Assembly (NCBI GenBank): GCA_039621445.1 | Contig: CP154956.1 | Span: 78,364,474-78,428,473 of the forward strand | Origin: Euglena gracilis | Lineage: Eukaryota; Euglenida; Euglenophyceae; Euglenales | DNA: 64,000 bases | Direction of reading: 5' to 3' | Shown: positions 1-11,283 of the stretch, one piece after another | Numbering within the stretch: position 1 is the stretch's first letter | Layout: each line of letters opens with the position of its first letter | Position numbers and translations under genes: made by a program | Notes under the pieces: model-generated | Told to the model about the DNA's origin: nothing | Databases searched by the model: none | Seen by the model: only the letters and a program-made list of their open reading frames with translations

Positions 1-6
1 CGAACC

Positions 7-1052
7 ATGGCCGCCCCCTCCCCCCCCAGATCCCAGTTTCAGAAAATTCCCAGCAGAAAACCCCACCCAGTGACGGCCACGGTCCTTGGACCACAGTGGC
101 CAGAAAGACCAGAAGGAAAAAGGAACCCCCAGCCCAGCAGCACCGCCTGGGCATTGGGGCCCAATCAAGCAGGAGGGGACAGAAGCAGACCACAGGATTC
201 CACAGACATGTTCCACAATGGCGCCCAGCCGCCAGACCACAATTCGAACAGAAGTGGAGAAGATGGAATCAAGGCCAACGTGGAGGCCATGGTGGCCAAT
301 TCCAGAAGCAATTCCCTTCAGGAAGAGGGAGAAAAGGTCTGCCAAATCCCCCCAAACTTTCTGACACAACAACCCCTCTCAAGGGGAGGAAGGGGGGGCA
401 CAGCCGCCCCCCCAGATTTCATGTGGAGTTGGAGACCAACGTCAAGCTCAGCCCCAGGGAGAGGAAATCAGGGCCAAGGCGGCCAGAGTTTAAATCATTT
501 GCACGGCCATGGTGGCCAAGAAGTGCAGGGCCATGGTGGCCATTACCTTCAGGGCCAGGGCGGCCAGAACTCACAGGGCCATGGTGGCCAAAGGGGTGGT
601 CCAGAAATGGCCCCCCAGAAGCTAAGGTGCCAACCTTATATCAATCATCCCCAGCAGCCCCAGGAGGATGCCCCAGAGGGGGCAAAGGAGGACCAGGGGG
701 TCAGCCCCCCAAATCATTTAATTCTACCCATGGAAGGGGAAATCAAGGGGGGGACCCTCAGTGGCCCCCCTATGGTATGTCATCAGACAACACGAAGGAC
801 AAGATGGAGCAGAGAGCCTGTGAGAGAGAGGGTGAGTGCATGCACACCCCCCCATCCATTACATCATGGAAAAGATCAACCTCCAAAGGTTGTGAAATGT
901 CCCACAACCCCCAACCAAATCCCAGAAAATCATTTGATTGGAGAGATCAATTCCATGGAGGAAAAGTGGGGGGACACCCCCTGCACCAGAGACTGCAAAA
1001 AAGTCTAAAATGGTGGCTGAAAATGCCCCCCCAGCAACCTGCCAACTTATGA
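7..1052 (+). pseudogene. DIRS ORF1, gag-like, Gly/Gln-rich
   Basis: This is the putative nucleocapsid-like ORF of copy A. It is low-complexity, with repeated GHGGQ and GQGGQ units around 480-600 encoded by palindromic GGCCATGGTGGCCA blocks. Two frames stay open. Frame 1 (7-1008) covers the Gly/Gln repeats. Frame 3 (96-1052) holds the part conserved in copy B, such as PYGMS.DNT.DK and FHGGK near the C-terminus. A frame shift therefore probably separates the N- and C-terminal halves. No zinc knuckle is visible. The true start may lie upstream of the window. The gag assignment rests on position and composition only. Confidence 0.55.
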
Positions 1053-1055
1053 AAG

Positions 1056-2300
1056 ATGGAATTCAACCCCCTTGGGTCAAACCACCAAAATTATCCACGC
1101 ATCCAAAACCCAGAGCCAGAAACAATCCTGTTGGATTACGAAAAATCTGGGTCCATAAAGAGGGTTCAGGATTCAGGAACACAACGTCTAATTCCCTGGT
1201 TCCTGATATCAAAACCAGAGGGGGGGCAAACGAAATGGAGGTTCATCAGCGACTGCAGGGAAATAAACAAAAATTTTCCCGTGAAAGCGTTCAAATTAGA
1301 TCACATTCAAAACATTTTCCCAGTTTTGGAGAAAGGCCACTGGGCGGCCAAAATCGACCTGAAGGACGCATATTTTCACATTCCAGTGAACCCAACCCTA
1401 AAACCCTTTCTAAGGCATCAGGTGGGGGGGCAAACCTGGGAATTCCAGGCAGGCTGTTTTGGCCTAAATGTGATGCCACAAATTTTTATGTCAGTCATGA
1501 AGACATTCGAAAAACGTTGGAGGAAAAAAGGAATCCAGGTTTTTATTTACCTGGACGACATTTTACTGGTTGCCCCCACTCAAAATACATTGCAAAAACA
1601 CTTGAACAGGGTTGTAAGAGACCTAATCGACTCGGGGTTCAAAATAAATGTCAAAAAGTCAACCTTGGAGCCCACACAGGTCGTAAACCACTTGGGCTTC
1701 CAGTTAAATTTTCAAGATGGAAAATTACAAATTCCCCCCCAAAAAGTGAAGACAATAAAAAAGGAGCTTGGGAAAATAGTGAAAAAAGATTTTATGTCGA
1801 AAAGGCAGTTAGCTGCCATTTTGGGCCAAATCAGGTGCAACCTCATGGCCCTGCCCTTTTTAAGGGCTTTCACAGACTCCCTAACAAAATTTTTGGTCCA
1901 CAAGTCTGCAGCCCCATGGGATTCAAAGCATTTCATTTCACAGGAAATAAAAGCCCAATTGAGGGAAATAAAGAATCTGCTGGACACCTGGGGTGGCAGA
2001 CCTTTCCCCCAAAGTGCAACAAGGGAGTTGCACTCAGACAGCAGCACCCATGCCTGGGGGGGGGGCTGGACATTCATACTGGAGAAATTGTCCAAGAGTT
2101 TTGGAGAGAAAACTCCATTTTACATATCAATGTAAAAAAATTACGTGCAGCCATCAGCACAGTGAAAAGTCTAAGCAGGCCAGGGGAAACGGTATCCCTT
2201 TCAGTAGACAATCAGGTAATTTATTATTACCTGACAAAAGGGGGGGGGCAGAAAAGACCCTTTCAACAGCCTTCTAAGGCCATTTTTCAAATGGTGCATG
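1056..2300 (+). pseudogene. DIRS reverse transcriptase and RNase H, frame-shifted
   Basis: The RT copies element RNA into DNA. Visible motifs are DLKDAYFHIPV (near 1356), FGLNVMPQIFM, the YLDD catalytic box (near 1548) and the HLGF motif. RNase H starts with LHSDSSTHAWGG and then loses frame at G10 (2056-2065). It resumes in frame 2 with NVKKLRAAISTV and LSVDNQ. Copy B has NVKELSAAISTV, so the catalytic Glu has become Lys here. Copy B also reads through the HAWGG run without a break, which points to a G-run length change in copy A. The family call is secure; activity is unlikely. Confidence 0.85.
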
Positions 2301-2891
2301 AAAAACAATTTAAACCTACAAGTGAAACGGGTTCCTTCACAGGAATGCTTAGCAGACCCCATAAGCAGGTGGGAGTCAGACAGGGGGGATTACTCACTGG
2401 ACCCCCAGCTCTTTCAATGGCTAAGGCAGCATTTCAAAGATTTCATAAATTTGGAAACAGATTTATTTGCCTCCCCAGGCAACAAAAAACTGCCCAATTT
2501 TGTGGCCCGATGGCCCCACTGGGAGGCCAGGGCAGTGGATGCCCTCCAATGTCCCCTGGACAACATGGGGGGACTTTATACAAACCCCCCTTGGTCAATC
2601 ATTCAGCAGTTTCTCCCACGATTGAGAATGTTTCCCCAGACCAAAGTTTTGATGGTCACCCCATTTTGGGATTCAGCCACATGGTGGCCCCAATTTATAA
2701 AGATGAAAGTGCCAGGGACCCCCTGCCTGAAAATCACCCCCTACATGGGCATGTTCAAAAAACTGCAGGGGGGAGAAAATGCCACCCCCCAGATGCCCCT
2801 CCTTTGCATGATTTGCTCAGGCAAATTCTGGAGGGGAAACAAATTCAAAATACAACCATTGACGATTTCCTGGAGAGAAACCCCAGCTTAA
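2298..2891 (+). pseudogene. DIRS Dam-like N6-adenine methylase domain
   Basis: This segment sits between RNase H and the recombinase, in a third frame block. It reads LETDLFASPGNKKLPNF, then VDALQC, then YTNPPWSII. This matches the layout of phage-type Dam methylases (a DLFASPxN start and an NPPW catalytic motif), and many DIRS elements carry such a domain here. The first 40 residues (QECLADPISRW) are the RNase H tail. The frame ends at 2891 and overlaps the recombinase frame. In copy B the motif reads ANTHW, so only copy A keeps NPPW. The domain name is inferred from motifs; activity is unknown. Confidence 0.6.
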
Positions 2892-4015
2892 AGCGTTATG
2901 AAAGCGCTTTTACACTTTTATGGGTAATCTTGGAAAAATGGGGGTACCCCCCCCCTGAAGCCACACCTGACCAAGTGGCTGACGCTTTGATACAATTATT
3001 TCAATTTTCCAAGTCCCAGGCCCGTAATGCCTACAGTGCAATGCTTTTGATTCCTGGGTTTGGTGGACTGAGATTCCACACCATGTTGGCACCTTACAAG
3101 AGGCTCTGGAACCAAAATCTGGAAAAGTATGGTGCTTTTTGGGATCCCCTCCCAATCCTCTTGGGGCTGGCTCAAGCCCCCTTTCCCACTGATATTTGTA
3201 CATTACGTACACAACTTATTTTTTGCTCACGAATCCTCTGTTTATACAGAAGCTCAGATTTGGAGAGGATCAAACGTACCACCAGTGTGTTGGGCAAGGC
3301 GCCCTACATCAAAATCAGGCGTAAAGGCCAGAAATTCCATAAGTGGGAAAGAGTTGTGTCCATTCCACAATGCCCCAAAATAAGCCCATTTCATTTGATG
3401 ATGTCTTATGTTGCAGCAACAAGGTCATTCGTGAGACCTGGGGGGCCCCTTCTGATTTCACTAAAACCCCCCTTTAAGCCCATAAGTGCAGACACCATTG
3501 CTTCAATAACTAAAGATTTTTTGGCCAAACATGGGGTGCCCCCCCAGGTGTGGGGGGCCCACTCCACCAGAGGAGCAGGAGTTGATTTACTCAAAAAATT
3601 GGGCCTTTCTGCCCAAGAAGTTTGTGAAATTGGCCAGTGGAGGGGGGTGGAGGCTTTTACAGCCCACTACCAGCGACTGGGAGCCCAAAGCGTTTTAGAA
3701 AATGCCCTGGCCCCCCTAATTTCAGTGCACAATCAGGCCTCACAAGGGCAAAGTGCGGAGCCCGAGGTGTCTCGTACTCCCTCGAGGAAAACCGACCAGG
3801 GAGGAAGGGACACCGAGGGCGAAGCACAAAGAACTTGTGAGCCCAACCCCCCCACCCATAAAAGAAAATTTGTGTTCAAAAGCCCTCGGTCAGAAAATGG
3901 GGGCCAGGGTGGGGAGAGAGGGGGGACCCCCCCCAGGGGCAAGAAGCCACGCCGCCAAGTCGGAGCAGCATCATCAGCCAACTCCGGCGAGGCGGCACTA
4001 AGCAGGGACTCCTAA
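2790..4015 (+). CDS. DIRS tyrosine recombinase
   Basis: This is the integrase of the element, which joins the circular DNA intermediate to the target by way of a tyrosine. About 400 codons are uninterrupted in frame 2, although the frame itself opens far upstream at 938. Visible signatures are the first Arg in LYRSSDLERI (near 3240-3265), the HxxR box HSTRGAG (3559-3579), and the nucleophile Tyr in EIGQWRG..TAHYQRL (near 3668). The C-terminal tail (SRTPSRKTDQGGRD) is encoded by the terminal-repeat DNA and is Pro/Lys-rich. All catalytic residues that I can place are present. The start is not defined and is probably a frameshift or fusion product. Confidence 0.8.
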
Positions 4016-4505
4016 CCCAGCACAGCGAACAATCACACAACAAACCGCCGGCGAGCAAGGCGTGGCCTCACAAGGTCTTTGTGCTTCGCCCTCGGTGTCC
4101 CTTCCTCCCTGGTCGGTTTTCCTCGAGGGGGTACGAGAATGTGGCGAGGTCAAGTTTTGAGTTAAAAAAAAACCTTTTTTTTGCCCGATTGGCACTTTTG
4201 CCGTTTGGATTTTTAGCACTCCGGCCCAGGGTGGGGGAACCAAATTTCCAGCCTCTGAGTCGGACTGCCCACCCTGAGGGGCTGTTTCATGACCGTTGTC
4301 GAGGGGGTGGGTTAGCAAGATGGGGCAGGAAAGCAACCTCGTATTCCTTCGAGGAAAACCGAGGGCGAAGCACAAAGACCTTGTGAGGCCATGCCTTGCT
4401 CGCCGGTGGTGCTGTTTGGATTGTTTTTGTGCGCTGGGTTAGGAGGTCACGCTTAGTGCCACCTCGCCAGAGTTGGCTGACGATGCTCCTCCGACTTGAC
4501 GGCGT
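3771..4505. repeat. DIRS terminal inverted repeats / internal complementary region
   Basis: The block 3951-4137 is complementary to 4333-4505, with a loop of about 190 bp, so it can form a long hairpin. In addition, 3771-3837 inside the recombinase gene is complementary to 4071-4137, and in direct orientation it resembles 4333-4390 with a short deletion (GACCAGGGAGGAAGGGACAC). DIRS elements replicate using inverted termini plus a complementary internal region, and this arrangement fits that model. The stretch 23506-23603, at the 5' end of copy B, is an inverted equivalent of 3979-4078. Confidence 0.75.
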
Positions 4506-5112
4506 GTTGTCTGGACCGGAGGTATATTTTTGCCCTTCTTGACGCCGGCCGTACCGAGCGGTCGGCAGAAAGGGAAATAGCCGGGTGGCGAATCCCCTTG
4601 ACCACTTGTGAGGGAAAGGGGTGGATTTTTGGTGGGGGAGAGGGCTAATCCCGGGGTTTTACTTGTGCGGAGTCGACCAAGCCCCCCCCCGCCCCCAAAG
4701 TGAATGGCGGTGGTCATATTTTGATGGTCGGCAAAGCGTATTTTTGGGCTTTTTAAGGGGAGCGCTAGGCGGACGCCCCCCTCCCCCCGGGCAACAGTTT
4801 TGTCCTCTACCCAATGCTTCCCTTAGACACCCAAGGCGCCGCTTGGGTCGATGTGCCATTTTTTGGAGGCAAGGGACAGTTTTTATACGCTAAAAGCGGC
4901 AATCGGTGTGGGGAGGGGCGCAAGGTCACGCAAATCCAAATTTTGGGTTGGAAAAGTGTGCGCGCAAAGGGTTATGGACCTTGGGGGTTGAATACGCCGT
5001 GTCTTGGGTAGCGTGGTGGTGAGCGCCGGGCTGGGAGCCGGGCGCGCATACCTGGGATGAGTGTGGGGGAATATGACCCAGAAAAGTGCAATCAGCGCGG
5101 TAGGAAAGGGTT
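4506..5112. other. No gene recognised
   Basis: This is GC-rich unique-looking sequence between the DIRS end and the 5113 gene candidate. It has short open frames on both strands but no motif I recognise. No tandem repeat was seen. Confidence 0.5.
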
Positions 5113-5864
5113 ATGCTTACTCCCCCTCTTTCTAATTTCAGGTGGGTCTTTCTGATCACATTATCTGGATCATCTGATTATCATCAATCGAATCTTTTGA
5201 TCATATTATCGTGGCTTATTTGCTGTTTGGCTATTTGGCATTACCATTGGCATTGCCATGCTTTTGGTGTTGACAAGCGTAAGTTCCACGTCGCATCTAC
5301 CCTTGGACATTTCCCAAAGTACTTTCCTCAATGCCTTCAACTTTTTGTGCAATCGTTTCTTTTATTTTAGGAAATGGATGTCCAATTGGAGAAGGAAATG
5401 TGCAAGAGGGCAAAGGAAATGGGGAAAAAGCGCCGGCGGGAGGAGCGACACCTCCTCATGGCGATGTGTTGGGTTGCAAGGAAAAAATGGATCTGTGTGG
5501 TGGGGAGGAGGACTTAGAAATGGATGGGTGGGCTCAGGAAACAGGGGATGCGAGGTCGGATAGGTCTATCGATCCTACACAACCTAGGTGCAACGGAGGC
5601 ACCGAAGGTCCCTCAGCCTTAGGACTTAACGTGGTACGCGGAGTTTCCTGTCCGGAGGATCCCCCCTGTGATCTGAGCCATGGTAAGAGTAGTGGTGAAC
5701 TCTCCTTTTCAACCAACTTTCCTGCAACATCCCTAACAGAGACTGACATTGTGTATTTCGCGGGGTGTGTGGAAAATCCCTCCAAAGATTTGCTCAAATC
5801 GGTGATTAGCAACACCGATCCTTCAGGGTTCCGGAAAGGAAATCAAGCCAATTTTGATTGGTGA
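5113..5864 (+). CDS. Hypothetical two-exon gene (5113-5278, 5371-5864)
   Basis: I do not recognise this protein. The intron at 5279-5370 is convincing. It starts GTAAGT and ends with a T-rich tract and TTTTATTTTAG. Joining 5113-5278 to 5371-5864 gives exactly 220 codons including the stop. The first exon is hydrophobic (LLIILSWLICCLAIW), possibly a membrane segment. The second exon is Gly/Glu-rich with scattered Cys (NGCPIGEGN, LGCKEKMDLCGGEED), and its end (GNQANFDW) is followed by TGA. Another acceptor-like TTTCTAATTTCAG sits at 5131-5143, so the true first exon may start upstream. Readable sequence continues in another frame after 5865, which suggests a decaying gene or a longer spliced one. 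Confidence 0.35.
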
Positions 5865-6201
5865 AGTTCGGGAGGTTTTTGGGAAAGGTCAAGTCGGGAC
5901 TCAAAGCAACTATTTCTGCCATAATGGGGAGGTGATTTTGAAAATCCCCCCCATGATCTTGATTTCGGCTGTGACGGGGTTGTGACTTTGAAAACCCCTC
6001 GTGTCCACAACTCCTCAATCAAGATGGTTTCAAATGGCAACCAATTCAAGACAGAGTCCAAAATGGCCTGAAAGGCACTTGTGATTGGCCGAATCAGAGC
6101 TATGACCAAACCCCTCCCTATCGTTGTGCCCCTCCTCCACCTCCCTTTGTATGCTCAATCACCGTGGATGGGAACACGGCAGCTAGGGTGTGCATGATTA
6201 G
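5865..6201. other. Possible continuation of the 5113 gene
   Basis: Shifted-frame peptides such as GGDFENPPHDLDFGCDG look coding-like but have stops. Nothing else is recognised before the LTR start at 6202. Confidence 0.25.
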
Positions 6202-7640
6202 TGTGATGTTCTCCCAAAACTTTTCCCAAAGGACGTTCTTACCAATCAAAAACGCGGATGACGTGTCCGAAATCTTCTATCCCTTCCAGTGTACCTATCC
6301 TAACGATATGTGTCACTCTGAAGTCGCGGACCAAAGAAAGAATCATATCAAGATCTGGTGCTTGCTGTTCCAAAGTGGGAAAAGGGAATATCTTGAAGAA
6401 AAAGGACGATCAGCCGAAAGCGAGAGCGCTAGGCAGCTGTCACTTCCCGAATGGTGTGAGCCTACAAAGTGGTAGCAGAAAAGTTCGACGCCAGCTGCCA
6501 AGAAGCCGCCGGAAGACCCATCAAGTGGAAGCCTTGGTCCCGACTGTTGCCAGCAGCCGTCCAGCACCTCTTTTGACTCGGAACAGTATCCTGCTCCCGA
6601 CTGCCGTGATCGCCAACCGCAGAACGCCTGCCTACAGAAGTGCCAAGCCCAGAAACAGCTGAATTAAGCATTTCTCCTGCAGAATTCTTCCGACTCCGCC
6701 GCAGAGCTTTTTATTGGCCTGCTGCAAGACCCCGCCCCTGGCCGTATCAAGTTCTTCTGGTCAGGACCTATCTACTGACGTCTTGGAAGCTGAACAAGAG
6801 GCCTTGGTTCCAGAAGTCCAACTTGGAGGTGTTTTTGCCATTTGGCCGTCAGTTTAGGTGTCTGGCAGACCGTCACGGCCGTCTGGTTCTGTATCACAGT
6901 TGTGGTCGACGTCTGGTCGTCTTCTTCGAAGTCAGGAGACCAAGTACTCATTGAGAAGACCGTGGGTGACTTTCGACCGCCATTTAGTGGTTTCGACAAG
7001 TCGGACGCTCCGATCCACTTCACCACGAGCCTACGCACCTCTACCTGTGTGCCTCGGCCCAGGTTCAACTTCGCCAAGGCTTGGTATTCAACTACTTGGA
7101 GAGGGAAGCTCACCTTTGACCTCCACCATACCGCTCCGGAAGTCTGTGGTTTTCAGAGTTTTTGGGGCTTTTGAGACCTTCCAATCTTGTTTCATCCAAT
7201 CATTGTTTCTGAGTTTTCCAAGGTTCTGCAAGTGTTTCCAAGGGGTTTTGATCGTTTCCAAGTGGTTTTTGAGTGTGGACCAACTTTGGCCATTTACCCG
7301 CCATTTGGTCATTTGACCCCCGTTTGGGCCATTGAGCCGGTTTGGTCCAAGCAAGTTTTTGACATTTACTTGGGTTCTTGAGGTTTCCCAAGTGTTTAAT
7401 ACTGTTTTGGGGCATCCCCAAGTGGTTTTCGATTGTGGACCAATTTGGCCAATTTACCCCCCATTTTGGCCATTTGACCCCCCATTGGCACATTGAGCCG
7501 ATTTTGGTTTTGACCAATTTTGCCCATTCACCCCAACAATGCCCACTCATTTGGGCATTGTTTTGCAATTTGAAGTTTGATTCAAGTGTGCACGGGTCCG
7601 CGCTAGTCATTTTCGGCCGGAAACCAGCTTTTTCCACACG
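6202..7640 (+). repeat. 5' LTR and leader of the chromovirus (extent uncertain)
   Basis: The left edge is set by the direct repeat shared with 14931. The segment 6246-6475 recurs inverted at 15371-15556, which supports a repeated LTR. The right edge and primer-binding site are not clear. TGGTACACG near 7655 could be a primer site, but I cannot match it to a tRNA. Confidence 0.5.
7195..7510 (+). repeat. Imperfect tandem duplication in the chromovirus leader
   Basis: About 7195-7350 and 7365-7510 share the order CCAAGTGGTTTT, ATTGTGGACCAA, CCATTTTGG.CATTTGACC and CATTGAGCCG. This is a diverged two-copy repeat of about 160 bp. Confidence 0.6.
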
Positions 7641-7675
7641 GTTGTTGGTAAACTTGACTTGGTACACGAAAAAAG

Positions 7676-8700
7676 ATGGAGGAAACACCCCCAAAAAGTG
7701 CCATTGAGGGCACGATTGAGGAATTAAGAACAAAAATGGAAGCTTTGAAAAAGGCCTGTCTGGGCACCCCTTCAACGCTTTCGAAGGAAAGGGGAATCTT
7801 CTCACCAAGTTCGTCTTTGGAGATGACATTTTTGGGGTTCAAAAGCTCGGAAAGTGATCACCCCGCCACCCACAAATTGCCACCACCACAACCCCCGAGT
7901 TTGATGGCAACGATTTTGAGTCATTTTTGAAGAAGTTGCAACGGTTTTTGAGATTAATCGACCTTGAGTCAGGGAATGATCAACAAAAGTATGATTGGTT
8001 GGTCAACATGGCAAAGAACAAGGCACAAAATTTTGTGGAGTCCTTATGTGATTCCCCCCCTCTCGTTCGAGGATGTGTTGTTGAGAATGGCGGTGTTGTT
8101 CCCAAAGTTTGATTCCAATTTAACCGGAAGAGGGGAAATAAAAAAGATGGCCTCTTTGCCTTATCAACCGGACCCCCCAACGGTGGCACTCTTTTTGCTC
8201 GACCTCGAAGAAAAGTTTTCCAAGTTGACCGAAAATGCCATGAGCCCTCAAGAGAAGTTTTTGACACTCATGGAGAAAATCAACCCCAAGACTTTTTCGG
8301 AGCTTCGTGTCGACCGATTTTTTCGAGGCATGACCGAGGAATATGCAAACCTCAAAAGGGCCTTGAAGGAGAAAGTCAAAGAGGATTGGGTCGACAAACA
8401 TTTGACCCCCACTAAAGACAATAAAATTTTGGCACTTGAACCAACCCCCCAAAAGGCCAAGAGATGAAGTCTCCCAAGATACCCATTCCAATGGAAAAGG
8501 AAAGGGCAAAGGAAAAGGAAAAGGCAAAGGAAAAGGAAAAGGCAAGGGAGAGAGAGTGCAAAGGAGCTTTCGGGAGGTTTTGGACCCAAGTAGTTCTCCC
8601 AATTTGAAAGAGTGGTGTGCAAGATCATCTGAGAACCTTGCAAAATATGCCTGGTCACCCCGGATTGGAAAGGACCTTCATGGGATAGATTGTTGAGCAA
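7676..8700 (+). pseudogene. Chromovirus Gag
   Basis: This is the structural protein that packages element RNA. It starts at the ATG at 7676 (MEETPPKSAIEGTIEEL) and changes frame near 7920 and 8080. The recognisable capsid part reads FESFLKKLQRFLRL, YDWLVNMAKNKA, then YQPDPPTVALFLLDLE, FLTLMEKINPKTFSEL and MTEEYANLKRALKEK. The C-terminus is a Lys-Gly repeat (8486-8552). A degenerate zinc-knuckle-like CKIC follows near 8640 but has no clear His/Cys partner. At least two frame changes make this copy defective. Confidence 0.65.
8486..8552 (+). repeat. GGAAAAGGMAAA tandem repeat coding for (GK)n
   Basis: A short purine repeat in the Gag tail encodes about ten Gly-Lys pairs. It is probably an RNA-binding basic tail in place of, or next to, a zinc knuckle. 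Confidence 0.8.
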
Positions 8701-9640
8701 GATTGAACTTTTCGTTCCCCCCGACACACAACTTTTCAAAGGTGATTGGGATGGTACCCCTTTGCCAAGTCCACCATTGGAAACGGTTATTTCGTACATT
8801 GACACAACGGAAATGGAGGTTCCCCTTCAAGAATGTGATCCAATTTGTCTCAAGTGGATTTCAAAAAGAGCAAAGGTTGGGATTCAACGAAGTTGGATGA
8901 ACAAATGAATCTTTATCCAAAATTTCAAGTTTGGATTGAAAAGGAACCTTTGAAGGATGTTTCCCCTAAAACGGAAAATGCCTCCCTTTGGTCAAAAGAA
9001 ATGGAGTTGGTTCACGATGAAATTCACTCCATTGTTCCCACAAGGTTGTATTTTGACATAGAGTGGATGCAATTTTCCCCCGGGTTGGAAGAGATGATGG
9101 CTCAATTGACCGATGAAGTGGATTTGGATTTCTTTCAGTTCGAGGACATCAAGAAAGTGCTTCGGTGTGATTCCAAGGAACTGTGTGACCCCGATGTTTC
9201 CGAATTTGCCTTTGGTTGAATGCCCAGGATGAAGGATGTTCATCGGAGCATGAGAAAGTATTTTTTGCAATAGCGTCCGGAAAATTTCCCGTTTCGAAAA
9301 AGCAAATCACGGAAATTTCGAATCCTTTGCACCAAAAAAATCGACCAAATCGAAAGAGACTTGCATTCCCAACGACCAGACCCTTTTACGTTCGAAAGTG
9401 CGAACATTCAACCTTGTCTGCCATTTTTCTGTTTTATTCATAGGTTCAAGCTTCACAAAAAAGGTATCGATCCCTTTGCACTTGACCACAATACTAACAC
9501 CAGGCTTCTTTTTAAGTCAAAAGACCCCCCCCCGGGGGTCCCCGGGGGGTTGGGTGGGTGGGTCCGGGCCGGACCCCCCTGGGGGGGGGGTCCCGCGCCG
9601 GACAAGTGGATTTTGCAAAGGAACTCGAAAAAGTGAAAGC
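8700..9640 (+). pseudogene. Chromovirus Pol N-terminal part, function not assigned
   Basis: Open stretches at 8690-8908 and 8845-9219 continue the polyprotein (LPSPPLETVISYIDTTE; VDLDFFQFEDIKKVLR). A protease should lie here, but I see no DTG/DSG motif. A GC-rich block at 9524-9602 (CCCCGGGGGTCCCCGGGG and similar) looks like a small foreign insertion, and coding-like sequence resumes after it at about 9640. Confidence 0.4.
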
Positions 9641-10491
9641 ACCCCCGAGGTGAAAGGGTTGATTTTGAAGTATAAAGACGTTTTCGGTCCCTTGACAACC
9701 CCCGGTCAAGGATGCAAATTGGTTGAAATGGATTTGGAACTCAAGGAGGAATGGAAAAGATGCACCCCTTCGTTCCAAGCGTTTGTCCATGTCCCCCCAA
9801 GATTGAGCCGAAATTGAAGTACAAGTTGATGAGTTGGTGCAAGCCGGGTTGGTTGAACCCTTTCCACCCGGCACGTTTCCGAAGTATCGTTCGCCGACTT
9901 TTCGCGTCGACAAAAAGGAAAGCAAGGCAAAAAGAATGGTTGGACAATACGTACGACTCAACCGCCGAACCAAACTGCACGCGGCATTTTTACCGAACAT
10001 GGAACTTCTTATCGAAAACACGGCGAAGACGAAGTACAAGACGAAACTTGACCTAAGGAGCGGTTTTTGGCAGTTGGCTTGACCCCCCGGGCGAAGGTAC
10101 TTTCGGCATTCACGACCCCCTCCGGACGACGTTTTCGGTGGCTTTGCATGCCTTTTGGACTTCAAGGTGCCCCGGATTTTTCCAAGAAATGGTCGAACTC
10201 CTAATTTCTAAGGTGAAAGCAAAGCCGAATCTCAAGGAAATTTTGACGAGGAGTCACCTCGGTGCCTTTTTGACGATTGCGGAATCAGCACGGACACAAA
10301 AGAAGAGCACCTCATTTTGCTTGAAGCGGTTTTTTCCGAATGCCAAAAACATCAAATCCGTGTGAGGTTACGCAAGTGTGAATTACTTCCAACGAACATC
10401 GAATATTTGGGATTTGCTTTGAGTCACGGGACGTGGTTGCCGAGCAAAAAGAAGGTTGATGCCATCCTAAAAGCAAAAGTCTCCAACTTGG
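9640..10491 (+). pseudogene. Chromovirus reverse transcriptase, 5' part
   Basis: Ty3-type RT in pieces. Visible parts are VDELVQAGLVEPFPPGTFP, the primer-side box TKLDLRSGFWQLA, then FRWLCMPFGLQGAPDFFQEM. The catalytic box is LFDDCG (DD at 10272-10277), and VRLRKCELL..IEYLGFALSHG is the thumb side. At least four frame changes occur (near 9780, 10080, 10190 and 10265). The gene stops at 10491, where the LTR element is inserted, and resumes at 12149 with ELQSFLGAMNFFRRHV. Confidence 0.75.
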
Positions 10492-10769
10492 TGCAAGTTG
10501 GGGGATGGTCCAGATAATTTCACCACATCAGACTTCTGGCCAATTCCAACTTTCAGCCTTCAGGGGTCTTCTTCCCAAACTTCCCCACACAGCACCCCAG
10601 AAGACAAGACTTGATACTTTGAATCCAGTTCAGAGTCCCACGCAAACTTGTACACTGTTTGCCAGCTTGCCTGTAAAAAATGTAATTCCCCAAAATCTCT
10701 GTGAGGCAATGCTTAATTTCTGCTGGCATCTCCTACCAAAATAAATCTCAAATCTGGCCCGCGCTCACA
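10492..10769 (+). repeat. 5' LTR of the TRIM-like element
   Basis: Nearly identical to 11863-12148. It lacks the 9-bp TGTGGCCAG block present in the other LTR and has one extra C near 10692. Confidence 0.8.
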
Positions 10770-11283
10770 CCCCCCTTCCCAAAAACAATTGCCAGGCAAT
10801 TGTCCAAAACGGAAGTAAAAAAATGAGCGGGCCGGAGATAAAAATTCAACACACAACACACACACACGCAGCAGCGACATGGAAAGTGACGAATGGCGGT
10901 TCTCGAATTTAAATTGCCAAATCTTCGAATCCACAGATAATCTTAAACATGTCCAAATCCACAGATAAACACCATGTGGGGCCCGCCTACCTCCACCCCA
11001 GCCTTTCCACCTTAGAGAACCATTTCGTACGACCTACCCCGTACAACATGACCCCCCATGGGGTCCAGCCGGGGCTTCGGCGACCCCCGCCGAGCCAAAC
11101 CGGAGCAGAGCCCCCTTGAAGCGGCCCAGCACCGAACGGGGAGGCGGCACACACCACAGCCATCACAGGAGCAACAGGTTGACGAACTTGAAGATGATCA
11201 CCAGATGTGCATTTGTAGGGCTGTTGCACAACCCTGATCACTGTTTTTTACGAGGTCAGGCTCCTCGCGCCGAAATCTCCAAG

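Larger units (their letters stand above)
1..4505 (+). mobile_element. DIRS-like tyrosine-recombinase retrotransposon, copy A
   Basis: The order is gag-like ORF, reverse transcriptase, RNase H, Dam-like methylase domain, tyrosine recombinase, then inverted repeats. That layout is typical of DIRS-type elements, which integrate through a tyrosine recombinase rather than a DDE integrase. The left end lies outside the window. Reading frame changes occur near homopolymers (G10 at 2056-2065, the G-run near 2241-2249, and about 2770). The RNase H Glu is Lys, so this copy looks non-autonomous unless the homopolymer lengths are sequencing errors. A second copy sits inverted at 19487-23640. Confidence 0.85.

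Noticed and set aside
7640-7670. TGGTACACG as the chromovirus primer-binding site
   Set aside because: Could not be matched to a tRNA 3' end, and the LTR right edge is not defined.
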